Source: Acidiflorens sp963841945 (GTDB taxonomy: Bacteria > Acidobacteriota > Terriglobia > Terriglobales > Acidobacteriaceae). Taken from it: a stretch of 64,000 nucleotides of DNA. The stretch is taken from assembly GCA_963841945.1 (NCBI GenBank), contig CAWJFC010000034.1, positions 124,001 to 188,000 of the forward strand, written 5' to 3'. The translations under genes and the position numbers were made by a program. The notes under the pieces were generated by a model that saw only the letters and a program-made list of their open reading frames with translations, did not search any database and was not told the DNA's origin. Of the stretch, positions 43,508 to 53,169 are shown piece by piece. Numbering within the stretch: the first letter of the stretch is position 1; the number at the start of each line of letters is the position of its first letter.

Positions 43508-44845
43508 GTGAGCGGCTACCGGCAACAGGAAGCGCAGATTGCGCAAGTCGAGATACCGCCGAAACCTGAGGTTGCGACTCCCGGACGACATGCCTGGGTT
43601 GCCCTGGGCATGCTGTGGTTTGTCTACGTTCTAAATTTCCTGTCCCGGCAGCTTCCAGCGATTTTGGCGAAGCCGATCCAGGATAGTCTGCACGTCTCCG
43701 ACGGTAAGCTTGGCTTGGTCAGCGGCCTCTATTTCGCGCTCTTCTATTGCTTTATCTCAATTCCGGTCGGTTGGATAGCCGACAAGACGAACCGGTCTAA
43801 GGTGCTGGCAGGGGCGTGTGCAATCTGGAGCGCGGCGACGATGTGCTGCGGCCTTGCGGCATCCTATCCGCAGCTGGTCATCGCGTATATGATGGTCGGC
43901 TTTGGCGAAGCTGGCGGCGTTCCGCCCTCCTACTCAATTATTTCCGACTATTTCCCGCCCGGCCGCCGGGGAACAGCGCTGGGTCTCTATAATCTCGGTC
44001 CAGCGTTCGGCGCGACACTGGGGATCGCTTTCGGCGCATCCATTGCCGCCGCGTTCAGTTGGCGGTATGCATTTCTTTTTCTGGGCAGCATCGGTTTGTT
44101 CGCGGCCATCGCAGTTCTTCTGCTCGTGCGCGAACCCCGGCGCGGCGGATTGGATCGCATCTCAGATCAAGTGGCAACGAGTAAGACGAGTTTCTGGCAG
44201 ACCCTCGCGATGTTTTTTGCTCGGCCTTCTCTCAGACTCGCGGGTCTCGCGGCAGGGGCCACGCAGTTCATCACTTATGGTCTGGGTAACTTCGTTGTCC
44301 TCTTTCTTATGCGTGAGAAAGGGATGGGGCTTAAGCAGATCGCCGTCTATTACGCGTTGGTCTTTCTGATCGGAGGAGGCGGAGCTATGTACGTCTCGGG
44401 CCGGTTGATTGACCGATTCACGCGAACCTCGAAACAGGCTTATGCCCTGATTCCCGCTATTTCGCTCGCCCTGGCCCTCCCCTTTTATCTTGCGTTTGTC
44501 TGGGCTCCGTGGTGGCACCTTGCCTTGCTCTTTCTTGTGGGCACGCTGTTTCTGAACTATTTCTATCTCTCATCGATGGTGACGCTGGTGCAGGAAGAGG
44601 TACGGCCGGACCAGCGCGTCATGTCAGGCGCGTTGCTGTTGCTGGTGATGAATTTTATCGGTCTCGGACTTGGACCCACTTACGTGGGCGCAGCCAGCGA
44701 CTTTTTTCACGCAGCCCACCCCCATAGCTCGTTACAGATTGCCCTTTACACACTCGTGCCGTTTTATCTGGTAGCTATATTGCTATTTTTCAGACTCGCG
44801 CGCGTACTTTCACGCGAGAAGAATGCGCCGGGAGTTACCGTATGA
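43508..44845 (+). CDS. MFS transporter, spinster/sugar-acid-like
   Basis: About 12 membrane helices with MFS motif A (GWIADKTNRSKVLAG) between helices 2 and 3. The spinster-like block GFGEAGGVPPSYSIISDYFP is also present. It is probably an inner-membrane importer for the product of the neighbouring outer-membrane and periplasmic steps. GTG 43508 lies 1 nt after the glycosidase stop; an in-frame ATG at 43472 would overlap that gene by 35 nt. The stop overlaps the esterase ATG (ATGA), indicating coupling. Confidence 0.88.
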   Translation: MSGYRQQEAQIAQVEIPPKPEVATPGRHAWVALGMLWFVYVLNFLSRQLPAILAKPIQDSLHVSDGKLGLVSGLYFALFYCFISIPVGWIADKTNRSKVLAGACAIWSAATMCCGLAASYPQLVIAYMMVGFGEAGGVPPSYSIISDYFPPGRRGTALGLYNLGPAFGATLGIAFGASIAAAFSWRYAFLFLGSIGLFAAIAVLLLVREPRRGGLDRISDQVATSKTSFWQTLAMFFARPSLRLAGLAAGATQFITYGLGNFVVLFLMREKGMGLKQIAVYYALVFLIGGGGAMYVSGRLIDRFTRTSKQAYALIPAISLALALPFYLAFVWAPWWHLALLFLVGTLFLNYFYLSSMVTLVQEEVRPDQRVMSGALLLLVMNFIGLGLGPTYVGAASDFFHAAHPHSSLQIALYTLVPFYLVAILLFFRLARVLSREKNAPGVTV

Positions 44846-46563
44846 TGCTACATCGTTACTTGATCATGTGGAGCGCCAGAGTCGCGTGCTTCGCCAGCTG
44901 CGTTGCCGCTTTTCTTGCCGTCTTTCCTGGTACGACACCTTTATATTGCGCCCAGGGGAACACAACCATGGCATCCCCATCTGATCCCAAACGCGACTCA
45001 ATTGTTGACTCTCCCGCCGGCAAGGTAGAAGGTCTGACCGAAGGCAGACTGCGTGTCTTCAAGGGTATCCCATACGTGTTGCCTCCCGTCGGCCCGGCGC
45101 GATGGAGACCGCCCAGTCCTATGCCGCGCTGGGAAGGGATCCGAAAGGCGATTGAATTCGGGCCGGCGTGTCCGCAACCCAAACCGCAACTCTCGAACGT
45201 CTACACTCGCGATCCGATGCCGATGAGTGAGGATTGCCTGACGCTGAATATCTGGACTCCCATCGACGCTCGCAAGGCACCGGTCTTCTTCTGGATCTAC
45301 GGCGGCGCGCTGGTTGGAGGAGCGAGCAGGGAGCCATTCTATGACGGCACACGACTCGCGAATCAGGGCGTCGTGGTCGTTTCCATCAACTATCGAGTGG
45401 GTGTTCTCGGCTGGCTCGCGCATCCCGAACTCAGCGCTGAGTCGCCGGCCGGAGTATCCGGAAATTACGGTTTGCTCGATCAGATCGAGGCGCTGCGATG
45501 GGTTCAGCACAACATCGGCTCGTTCGGCGGCGATCCTTCCAATGTGACAATCGCCGGCGAATCCGCCGGAGCACTGAGCGTGATGAACCTGATGGCGGCG
45601 CCAGCCGCACGAGGCTTGTTCTCGAAGGGAATCGCGGAAAGCGCCTACATGATCTCGATGCCGGAGTTGAAGGAACGCAAGTTCGGCATACCGTCTGCCG
45701 AAGAAAGCGGAACCAAGCTTGCAGCCGCCCTTCACGCGCCGAACATCGCGGCTTTGAGGGCGATGGATGCAGCCAAACTGGCTGAAGCTGCGCCGGCAAC
45801 TGGGTACGCTCCATGGCCCACAATTGACGGGCACGTACTCTTGCGCCAAATTGTCGATGTTTTCGATCGGGGCGAACAAGCGCCGGTGCCTCTCCTCGCC
45901 GGTTTCAACAGCGGCGAGATCCGCTCGTTAAGAATCCTGGCCCCGCCTCCTCCGGCGACTGCCTCCGAGTACGAAACCAAAATTCGCGAACGGTATCTCG
46001 ATCTGGCTGATGAATTCCTCCGGCTCTATCCCAGTACAAACCTGCAGGAAAGTGTATGGGCCACGACCCGAGACGCGCTTTACGGCTGGACCGCCGTGCG
46101 CCTGGTTAGAAAGCAGACCGCACTGGGGCAATCGGCTTTCCTCTATCTTTTTGATCATGGCTACCCCGCCGAAGATGCCGCTGGCCTGCATGCCTTCCAC
46201 GCCAGCGAATTGCCCTACGTGTTTGGCACGCTCGACAGCACTCCGCCGCTTTGGCCGAAAATTCCGGCAACCCCCGAAGAGACGAGGCTTTCGGATGCGA
46301 TGATTGGCTATTGGAGTTCATTTGCGCGAACGGGAAGGCCACGGGCAGCCAATGAACCTGACTGGCCGGCGTTCGACTCTACCGGCGACTACATGGCATT
46401 TACCGACGCGCCGCACCCATCGAAACATCTTATGCCCGGGATGTACGAACTCAATGAGGAGGTCGTTTGCCGGAGGCGAGCAAGCGGAGACATCCCATGG
46501 GGCTGGAACGTGGGCATAATCTCACCGAAAATGCCTCGTCCGACAGAGCAGTGTAAACACTAG
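44842..46563 (+). CDS. Exported type-B carboxylesterase
   Basis: An alpha/beta hydrolase of the para-nitrobenzyl-esterase family, 573 aa. An N-terminal signal segment (VACFASCVAAFLAVFPG) is followed by the oxyanion region (WIYGGALVGGAS) and the nucleophile elbow GESAGALSVM. The catalytic His region FHASELPYVFG is near the C-terminus. It probably removes ester-linked groups from the locus substrate in the periplasm. It is the last gene of the plus-strand catabolic run; the start overlaps the transporter stop by 4 nt. Confidence 0.9.
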   Translation: MMLHRYLIMWSARVACFASCVAAFLAVFPGTTPLYCAQGNTTMASPSDPKRDSIVDSPAGKVEGLTEGRLRVFKGIPYVLPPVGPARWRPPSPMPRWEGIRKAIEFGPACPQPKPQLSNVYTRDPMPMSEDCLTLNIWTPIDARKAPVFFWIYGGALVGGASREPFYDGTRLANQGVVVVSINYRVGVLGWLAHPELSAESPAGVSGNYGLLDQIEALRWVQHNIGSFGGDPSNVTIAGESAGALSVMNLMAAPAARGLFSKGIAESAYMISMPELKERKFGIPSAEESGTKLAAALHAPNIAALRAMDAAKLAEAAPATGYAPWPTIDGHVLLRQIVDVFDRGEQAPVPLLAGFNSGEIRSLRILAPPPPATASEYETKIRERYLDLADEFLRLYPSTNLQESVWATTRDALYGWTAVRLVRKQTALGQSAFLYLFDHGYPAEDAAGLHAFHASELPYVFGTLDSTPPLWPKIPATPEETRLSDAMIGYWSSFARTGRPRAANEPDWPAFDSTGDYMAFTDAPHPSKHLMPGMYELNEEVVCRRRASGDIPWGWNVGIISPKMPRPTEQCKH

Positions 46564-46610
46564 TGAAGCCCCAGGAGTGTTGGGCGGAACCATAGTTGTC
46601 GGTAGTTTTG

Positions 46611-46701
46611 CCTAACTAGCTGACTTGTGAATGGGTTGGGTATACTGCTCTCATCCTACGGGCCCGTAGCTGAAACGGATAGAGCATCGATTTCTAATCC
46701 T
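46611..46701 (+). pseudogene. Broken tRNA-Arg copy (promoter and 5' half), left flank of a 6.5 kb segment
   Basis: The stretch repeats the promoter and first 40 or so bases of the intact tRNA-Arg at 53170-53246. 46624-46671 is identical to 53134-53181 over 48 bp. The D-stem has a C-to-G change and one G of the anticodon stem is missing. The match stops just after the anticodon stem, so no tRNA can form. Confidence 0.85.
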
Positions 46702-47351
46702 CGCCAAGCCCATTCCCCTTTCTCGCAAAACCCCAATAAACACGCGGCTTTCAGAGAGTTATGGGAAGACCGAGCACACGTCCTGCGAGCCGTTTTGTGC
46801 CATCTTTTTATCTCCGGTTATAAGCCGATGGGCAGAGTTTGGGCAGAGAACGGACACCGTTCGGAACACCAGGTTCCTCACCTTTTTTCTCCGACCCGAG
46901 GGGGAATGAGCAAGAATTCCTGTTGTGCGATCTCAACGTCTCCGCAGGGGATTTAGTGATTGCCATAGAGATTTCCCTGGCACTCCCGGTCATCTTCAAA
47001 ACTCCGGGACTAAACTCGGGTTCACGCCGGGTCACTGTAGATTTACAGTTCGATTGCAATGCTGACGGGGACCACCCAGCGGCCGCCCGATTGTTCTCGT
47101 TAAGAACTCATTTGTGCCGGAAGGCGAATGTAGCGCCGGATAGTCGGTCACAGGCCACTGCGTCTTTGGGCCGTTTTTAAAGGTGAATTCAACGGCATCA
47201 CCTTCATTACAGTTCCTTGTATCCCTTCCCATTAATAGCTGAGAAGTGGATGGAAGCCATCCTAGACCCGTTGATCAACTTAAGTGCCTGAGAATAAAAG
47301 CCTTGACGTGGCACAAGTCGATCGACGAGAAACTGGAAGATGAAGCGTTGC
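46702..47351. other. Gene-free stretch next to the broken tRNA copy
   Basis: 650 bp with only short open frames of poor composition (for example 46627-46956). No integrase, inverted repeat or RNA gene is recognisable. It may be debris from integration or deletion events at the tRNA site. Confidence 0.5.
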
Positions 47352-47392
47352 ACGCAAAAAAGAAATCGGAGCGCGGAATTTTTCCGCGCTCC
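47352..47392 (-). terminator. Terminator of the GloVer-repeat gene
   Basis: On the minus strand an 11-bp perfect stem (ggagcgcggaa / ttccgcgctcc) with a 3-base loop is followed by gatttcttttttgc. It lies 60 bp after the stop. Confidence 0.8.
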
Positions 47393-47452
47393 GGCAGCGC
47401 GAGCCAGGAGACCAGTTCGCGGTGAAGTCTTAAGTCACCGAATTCTTCCGGC

Positions 47453-48892
47453 CTACGGTTTGAACTCGATGTTGCTCTGCAGCGTCGTTTCCCCTTCAGT
47501 CACGGTCACGTACCCTTTGGTCGCGCCAGACGGCACCTTGGCAGTCAGGTAAGTATCGGAGACAACTGTGAAGCTCGCCGGAGTTCCGTTAAAGGAAACT
47601 GCAGTTGCCGGCCCAGTTTGAAATCCCTGTCCAAAGATGCCCAGCGAAGTACCTTCCTTGCCCGACTGGAACTGTAAGGCGATGAACGGCTTGGCAGCGA
47701 TCGGGATACTGAAGAACGTGCCATAGTATCCGGGATCGGATGCTGTGGTTGTGCCGTAGAGAGCCCCATTCGTGTGTTGGAGAAGAGGATTCGGCTGGGT
47801 TCCATCTGTGCCAGCGCCAGGAAGAGAAAACACAGACATGACGTCCCCTTTGGCCGCAAGTTCATAGAGACTTCCTGCGTTTTCCTGTAAACCGCAGCAG
47901 GCGACGCCATAAAAATTTCCGTCCGTTGCTTGCAGAATGGTATCGAGATCACCGTCGACCGATGCGTTGATGTTGTACACGACCTTAAGCTTGCCGCCGG
48001 TCGTCAAACTGTAGATAACACCGTTTCCGTTCGTTCCTCCGCTGCCGGTAATTCCATAGAGCAGACCGTTCGAGCCCTGGATCAAGGTGGAATTTGGATA
48101 GCGCGTGGGCGTGCCGGTGAACGTATAAATGTCTTTATAAATGCCTTTTGTGTTGATCTCGAACACGCACCCGAAGCCGCCTCCCGACGGACAACTTCCG
48201 ACCGTGCCGTAGAAGTTCCCATTGCTGGCCTGCAACAGGTTGCCATAGTAAGGATAGGCGTCGCCTCCCGACAATGTATGAAGATTTGAATACGCGCCTG
48301 ATAGGGTGATTTTGTAAATTGTTCCGCTACTGCCGAATCCGGCCGAGCCAGTCAGGCCATAGAGATTGCCATCGACGCCCTGAATCGGGGGAAAGATAGG
48401 ATACGCATCGCCGTGCGCATTGGTGAAATCATAGAAATCGCTCCACACTCCCGCGGGCGTGACTTTGAATATGCTGCCCAAGCCGGTCGTTGGATTGCCG
48501 GTGATGCAAGTGCCGTACAAATTTCCGTCGGAGGCTAGCGTCACGCCTCCGCCGCAGTGCGTGAAGCCCGCGGGGACGCTCGCGAAGAGACTCTCCGCCC
48601 CGTCGGGCGTGATCTTGAAAATGCCGCCAACGTTGTTGGCTCCGCCGCATCCGTCTCCGCCACCGTAAATGAGATTCTCGCTCGTGCCGTAAATGTTGCC
48701 GTCTCGGCCCTGCGCGACTGGACCGGTGGGGTAGCAGACATCGGTATTGCCACCTTGGAAATTATAGAGTTCGTTTGGATTCGGAATTTGAGCTTGCGCG
48801 GGGCTAGAGAATCCGGAAAAGCAGAGGACAAGCATGGTGAGCGCAAGAGCGGCCATGCTGATGTTTCCAACTTGTTGGCGAATGCATTTCAT
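47453..48892 (-). CDS. Secreted GloVer-repeat protein with IPT/TIG-like C-terminus
   Basis: A signal peptide (ISMAALALTMLVLCFSGF) leads into a beta-propeller-like region of about seven units of roughly 45-55 residues. Each unit has a G-N-x-Y-G core (SDGNLYGTC, VDGNLYGLTG, SNGNFYGTVG, TDGNFYGVAC, TNGALYGTTT), as in the GloVer tandem-repeat family common in Acidobacteria. The last 80 residues (PFIALQFQSGKEGTSLGIFG and on) look like an IPT/TIG domain. It is probably a surface or secreted protein; its ligand is unknown. ATG 48892 is chosen for its signal peptide and gggaga Shine-Dalgarno. Confidence 0.85.
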   Translation of the reverse strand: MKCIRQQVGNISMAALALTMLVLCFSGFSSPAQAQIPNPNELYNFQGGNTDVCYPTGPVAQGRDGNIYGTSENLIYGGGDGCGGANNVGGIFKITPDGAESLFASVPAGFTHCGGGVTLASDGNLYGTCITGNPTTGLGSIFKVTPAGVWSDFYDFTNAHGDAYPIFPPIQGVDGNLYGLTGSAGFGSSGTIYKITLSGAYSNLHTLSGGDAYPYYGNLLQASNGNFYGTVGSCPSGGGFGCVFEINTKGIYKDIYTFTGTPTRYPNSTLIQGSNGLLYGITGSGGTNGNGVIYSLTTGGKLKVVYNINASVDGDLDTILQATDGNFYGVACCGLQENAGSLYELAAKGDVMSVFSLPGAGTDGTQPNPLLQHTNGALYGTTTASDPGYYGTFFSIPIAAKPFIALQFQSGKEGTSLGIFGQGFQTGPATAVSFNGTPASFTVVSDTYLTAKVPSGATKGYVTVTEGETTLQSNIEFKP

Positions 48893-49172
48893 TTGAAGGT
48901 CTCCCTGGGAAAAGCAATTTTGGCCCTGCCTTCGACGGACCGTCCATCCTGACTGTCGTCTTTGGCGGTTCATTGAGATAGCGAGAAACTACTGAAAAAT
49001 GACTCAAACTTTGCTTCGGCTACGTCGTATCAAGGAGTTACGGTCGGCTGACATGGCCCACTCAGTCGATTCACGGGCACCTAAGAAAGTGCTAACTTAG
49101 CGTGGCCCAACCCTTCGCGAGGAAGGCAAAGGAGGGAGGCACCCACTTTCGGTCAACGGGGCGGAGGGATTT

Positions 49173-49754
49173 TTGGAGCCAGACAGGGGAGAGATCACTT
49201 TGCTTCTGGCGAAGTGGAAGGATGGCGATCCGTCGGCTTTTCAAGAGCTGATGCCGCTCGTCTATCCTCATCTCCGCGAGGTGGCGGCGGCCTATGTCCG
49301 GCGGGAGCGGAATCCTGACGTCATTCAGGGCACAGCTCTCGTGCACGAACTTTATCTTCGGCTGGTTAGTCAACGTAAAGCGGTGGGCGAAGACCGCGCT
49401 CATTTTTATACTTTTGCAGCCAAGGTGATGCGCATGATCCTGATCGACCATGCGCGCGGCAATCAGACGGAGATGCGCGGCGGCGGAATGCAGCGCGTTC
49501 CGTTGAACGATGACCTGCCGTGGGTGGACATCGGCAGCGCGGAACTCCTCGACCTCAATCGAGCGTTGGAAGAGCTGGGCGGACTGGATGAACATAAGGT
49601 GCAGGTCGTAGAGTTGCGATACTTCCTGGGATGCACGGCGGAAGAGACCGCCGACCTTATGGGAATTTCGAAAGCCACGGTCGATCGCGAGGTGAAGTTC
49701 ATTAAGACCTGGCTGTACCGACGCGTCTATCCGGATGCGGGCGTTGCCCCTTGA
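49173..49754 (+). CDS. ECF-like RNA polymerase sigma factor (kinase-associated type)
   Basis: The 193-residue protein has region 2 (AFQELMPLVYPHLREVAAAYV, HFYTFAAKVMRMILIDHAR) and region 4 with the helix-turn-helix TAEETADLMGISKATVDREV. The spacing is that of the ECF group usually found beside Ser/Thr kinases. No zinc-finger anti-sigma gene follows; a kinase gene does, 70 nt downstream. Regulation is therefore probably by phosphorylation (inference from the group). The start is a TTG with an excellent ggaggg Shine-Dalgarno 6-7 nt before it. Confidence 0.9.
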   Translation: MEPDRGEITLLLAKWKDGDPSAFQELMPLVYPHLREVAAAYVRRERNPDVIQGTALVHELYLRLVSQRKAVGEDRAHFYTFAAKVMRMILIDHARGNQTEMRGGGMQRVPLNDDLPWVDIGSAELLDLNRALEELGGLDEHKVQVVELRYFLGCTAEETADLMGISKATVDREVKFIKTWLYRRVYPDAGVAP

Positions 49755-49824
49755 AAATAGTATCGATTCGCTGATTCACTCAGGCATAGTTTCGCGCAGT
49801 CTCTGAGTATAGACTTCAGCGGAA

Positions 49825-52605
49825 TTGCAGGTGATTCTTTTCGTGAACCATTCAACCCAAAGCTTGCTGCGGATCGAGTCGATCTTCCACGAAGCTCTCG
49901 CGGCCGCCGGCGGCCAGGCGCGATCTAAGCTGATCGAGGCGCGATGCAGCGGAGATGCGGCGCTCGTGGCCGAAGTTCTGTCGCTACTCAAGGCGTGCGA
50001 GGCGGAAGAACTGGAATCGGCAGCCCGACGGCCGGACTCGAGGAATAGTTCGTCCGAACTGCCGGAACGAAAACGAATTGGGCCCTATGAAATCGACCGC
50101 CTGCTTGGCCGAGGAGGCATGGGCGCGGTCTACCTGGCGCATCGAGCGGATGGGCAGTTTGAACAGCGAGTAGCCATCAAGGTCATTGACCTGCCGCTGG
50201 CGACGAACCTGTTCCGGGAGCGATTCCGGCAGGAGCGCCAGATTCTGGCCGGATTGCAACATCCGCTGATTGCTCGCCTGTTGGACGGCGGCGTTACTGC
50301 GGGAGGCGACCTTTACCTCGCGATGGAATATGTGGATGGCGTTCCTATCCATCGCTACTGCGAAGCGAAGGGCTTCACTCTGCGCCAACGACTCGCGGTT
50401 TTCAAGAGCGTTTGCGAGGCGGTGCAGTTTGCCCATCAAAATCTGGTCGTGCATCGCGATTTGAAGCCGGACAACATTCTCGTCGCGGAAGACGGCAAGC
50501 CGCGGCTATTGGATTTTGGGACTGCAAAGCTGCTGTCTCCGAATCTCGGCGGAGCCGTCGATCCATCGGGAAGTGAATTCACGCGCCAGGGATTTCAATC
50601 CTACACTCCGCAGTATGCCAGCCCGGAGCAGGTGCTCGGCAGTCCCATCACCACCGCTTCGGATACCTACTCGCTCGGCGTGCTTCTCTATTTGTTGCTG
50701 ACGGGAACGTTGCCCTACGAGCTGAAAGAGTTCACCACAGCGGAGATGGTGCGGGTGATTTGCCAAGAGCCTCCGCGCAGACCGGTGATCACAGGCTCGG
50801 ATCGGCACTCGGATCGGCGACTGGACGCCGACCTCGAAGCAATTCTCCTCAAGGCGCTCCGAAAAGAGCCGCTGGAGCGGTATCTGACTGCGGAGCAATT
50901 TGGCTCCGATGTGCAGGCGTATCTCGATGGGAAACCAGTTTCGGCCCGTCGTGGGACACTTCGATATCGTGCTAGTAAGTTCGCAGGCCGCAACCGGCTG
51001 GCTCTGGCGGGAGTTGGGGTGCTGGCGATCACGTTGGTCTCGGGGCTCGTAGGAGTTTTGTGGCAGGCCAAGGTTGCGAATGAGGAGCGGCGCAAGGCCG
51101 AGGCCCGCTCGGCGGATTTACGGGAACTGAGTAACAGCTTATTGTCGGAGCTCGACGAAGCGATCAAGCAACTGCCGGGTTCGACGGGTGTACAGAAACT
51201 GCTGGTGACACGAGTACTCGAACACCTGGATCGCATGGCGAAGGATGCACAGGGCGACCGCCTGACGCAGCTTGATCTCATCGATACTTATGTCCGCCTG
51301 GGCAACATTCAGGGGAATGTGTACGAGCAGAACATGGGGGATCGCACGGGGGGGATTTCGATCATGAACAAAGCGATTGCATTGGCGCAAGAACTTGAGG
51401 CATCTGCGCCAAAAGATCATGAAGCTTTGCGGGCGCTGGCGATCGCGGAGGGATCGAAGGGACAGATTCTCAGCCACGCCGGCGACGTGCAGGACGCGGT
51501 GCTGAGTTTAAGGACTGCAGCCGAGACCTATGACCGTTTGGTCTTGTTGCCCGACGTGACGCCCTCGTTGCTGTTTGACGCTGGGACAGCCCATAGCACA
51601 TTAGGCGATGTGTTAGGTCAGGATACCGGACTTGCGGATATCGCCGCCGCCCTGGCCGAGTATCGAAAAACTTTCGACCTGGACGCGCGAGCTGTTGCAT
51701 TGGATCCCAGCTTTATTCGCGGGCAGCGCGGACTCGCCAATGCGCTGATGCACATCGGCAAAGCGGAACAGGATATCGATCCCGCACAGGCTCTCAAAGA
51801 TTACCAACTATCTTTGCAACGCCTTGACTCCCTGCCTGAGCCCGAACGGAGCAGTCTGGTATCCACGCGGCTGCGGGCGATCACCATGCGCAAGGTAGCC
51901 TGCGCACTGGCGGACCTCGGAGAATATTCGCAGTCCCTCCTGCTATTCGAGCAGGCACTTCACATTCACCAGAAATTGGCCGATGCCGACGCCAAAGATT
52001 TTCGGAACCTCTATGACGTGAAACGGGCACTCTCTGAAGAGGAAACCAGTTACGAATACGCCGCCAATCCTGTATTGGCTGCCCCGTCCAGCAATCGTCG
52101 TGAGAATCTCGCGAACGATCAGCGAACACTCGTGGCCTTAAGGGCCACAATCGAACAAATACTTAAGCTGACGTCTAAGGATTCGGATCTGGAGATTGAC
52201 CTCGCATACACTCAGGTACGCCTGGGCGAGGTGGGCCATGATCTGAACGACCATGGGGAGTGGGCGGCGCTTTCCAAAGCGGGCCTCGCGGCGCTTCGGA
52301 GCGCCGCCGGACAGGAGAAGGCATCCACCATGGTTCTTGACTTCGCCGTCAGAGGATTTCTGCAAGCCGAACCGCCGTCGCTTCGAGATCCTCAATTGGC
52401 ATTGAGTTACGCCGAGCGCGGGGTCGCTCTGACGCATCGCAAAATGCCAGAGTGGTTGCTGCTTTTGGCTGAAGCCTATCGCTCAACCGGGCAGATCGAA
52501 AGAGAGCGGGAAGCGGCGACCGAAGGATTGTCGCTGCTACCCGCATGGCAACCTGGGACACCAAAGGCGCGGATTCGAAAATTGCTCGAGCTCGATGCAC
52601 GATGA
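49825..52605 (+). CDS. Membrane Ser/Thr protein kinase with TPR-like sensor domain
   Basis: A Hanks-type kinase. After about 70 helical N-terminal residues come the Gly loop (LLGRGGMGAVYLA), the catalytic Lys (VAIKVI), HRDLKPDN, the DFG motif (LLDFGTAKL) and the SPE-like PQYASPEQV. One membrane helix (LALAGVGVLAITLVSGLVGV) separates the kinase from an extracytoplasmic region of about 500 residues made of coiled-coil and TPR-like helices. The pair with the upstream ECF factor suggests an envelope-sensing circuit. Starts at TTG 49825, GTG 49831 or GTG 49843 are possible; family N-termini favour the last. Confidence 0.9.
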   Translation: MQVILFVNHSTQSLLRIESIFHEALAAAGGQARSKLIEARCSGDAALVAEVLSLLKACEAEELESAARRPDSRNSSSELPERKRIGPYEIDRLLGRGGMGAVYLAHRADGQFEQRVAIKVIDLPLATNLFRERFRQERQILAGLQHPLIARLLDGGVTAGGDLYLAMEYVDGVPIHRYCEAKGFTLRQRLAVFKSVCEAVQFAHQNLVVHRDLKPDNILVAEDGKPRLLDFGTAKLLSPNLGGAVDPSGSEFTRQGFQSYTPQYASPEQVLGSPITTASDTYSLGVLLYLLLTGTLPYELKEFTTAEMVRVICQEPPRRPVITGSDRHSDRRLDADLEAILLKALRKEPLERYLTAEQFGSDVQAYLDGKPVSARRGTLRYRASKFAGRNRLALAGVGVLAITLVSGLVGVLWQAKVANEERRKAEARSADLRELSNSLLSELDEAIKQLPGSTGVQKLLVTRVLEHLDRMAKDAQGDRLTQLDLIDTYVRLGNIQGNVYEQNMGDRTGGISIMNKAIALAQELEASAPKDHEALRALAIAEGSKGQILSHAGDVQDAVLSLRTAAETYDRLVLLPDVTPSLLFDAGTAHSTLGDVLGQDTGLADIAAALAEYRKTFDLDARAVALDPSFIRGQRGLANALMHIGKAEQDIDPAQALKDYQLSLQRLDSLPEPERSSLVSTRLRAITMRKVACALADLGEYSQSLLLFEQALHIHQKLADADAKDFRNLYDVKRALSEEETSYEYAANPVLAAPSSNRRENLANDQRTLVALRATIEQILKLTSKDSDLEIDLAYTQVRLGEVGHDLNDHGEWAALSKAGLAALRSAAGQEKASTMVLDFAVRGFLQAEPPSLRDPQLALSYAERGVALTHRKMPEWLLLLAEAYRSTGQIEREREAATEGLSLLPAWQPGTPKARIRKLLELDAR

Positions 52606-52677
52606 CTTACGCGGCATAGTGTAAGAAGGTTTTCTACGTCCTTTACCTGCCGCGTTGGCGTTAGGGGGTAGCCGCCA

Positions 52678-53083
52678 TCAAACCCGGCTGACATCGCTCT
52701 TCGTCAGCCGCAGCGAATTGACCACGACCGACGCCCTCGAAAGCAGCATTGCTCCCGCGGCGAGGATGGGATTCAGAATGCCAAGAATAGCCAGCGAAAC
52801 TCCAATTGCGTTCTAGAAGAAGGCCCAAAAGAGATTTCGGCGAACCACACGAATTGCTCTAACAGCTAGGGCAAGAACTTCCGGGATCTTGTCGAGCGAA
52901 CTCTTCATGAGCGCAACGGCGGCGGTTCTTATCGCGAGGTCGGACCCCGATTCGGAGATCAGCTTGCGCCAGCGCCGGAGCGTCATTGATGCCATCGCCA
53001 ACCACGGCAACGACCGCTCCACCGTCTTGCAGGCTTTTCACGAATGCCGCCTTCTCGATTGCCGCAAATTGCACCAAAGTCGC
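52678..53083 (-). pseudogene. Decayed 3' end of a copper/heavy-metal P1B-type ATPase
   Basis: The minus strand encodes the hinge VVAVVGDGINDAPALAQADL in one frame. It continues with GSDLAIRTAAVALMKSSL, reaching NLFWAFF, in another, so a frameshift lies near 52945. A stop codon (TAG for the expected Tyr) follows at about 52815, after which the reading continues with NAIGVSLAILGILNP, reaching SVVVNSLRL, to a stop at 52678. These are the last helices of CopA-like pumps. The first 550 or so residues are missing. It adjoins the tRNA-Arg gene. Confidence 0.85.
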
Positions 53084-53133
53084 AGCAGATGCGCGGATGA
53101 ACCTCGAAACTGCTGCTTCGGCTAACTAGTTTT

Positions 53134-53169
53134 CTTGTGAATGGGTTGGGTATACTGCTCTCATCCTAC
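53134..53169 (+). promoter_or_regulatory. Promoter of tRNA-Arg
   Basis: A perfect -10 element TATACT lies at 53151-53156, 14 nt before the tRNA. No strong -35 is visible at 16-18 bp spacing. This whole segment is duplicated at 46624-46659. Confidence 0.65.

Noticed and set aside
46627..46956. 109-codon plus-strand frame starting in the broken tRNA copy
   Set aside because: It begins in duplicated promoter and tRNA DNA and shows no protein-like features.
46702..53130. Integrase gene for the tRNA-flanked segment
   Set aside because: No tyrosine or serine recombinase motifs were found in any frame between the two tRNA copies.
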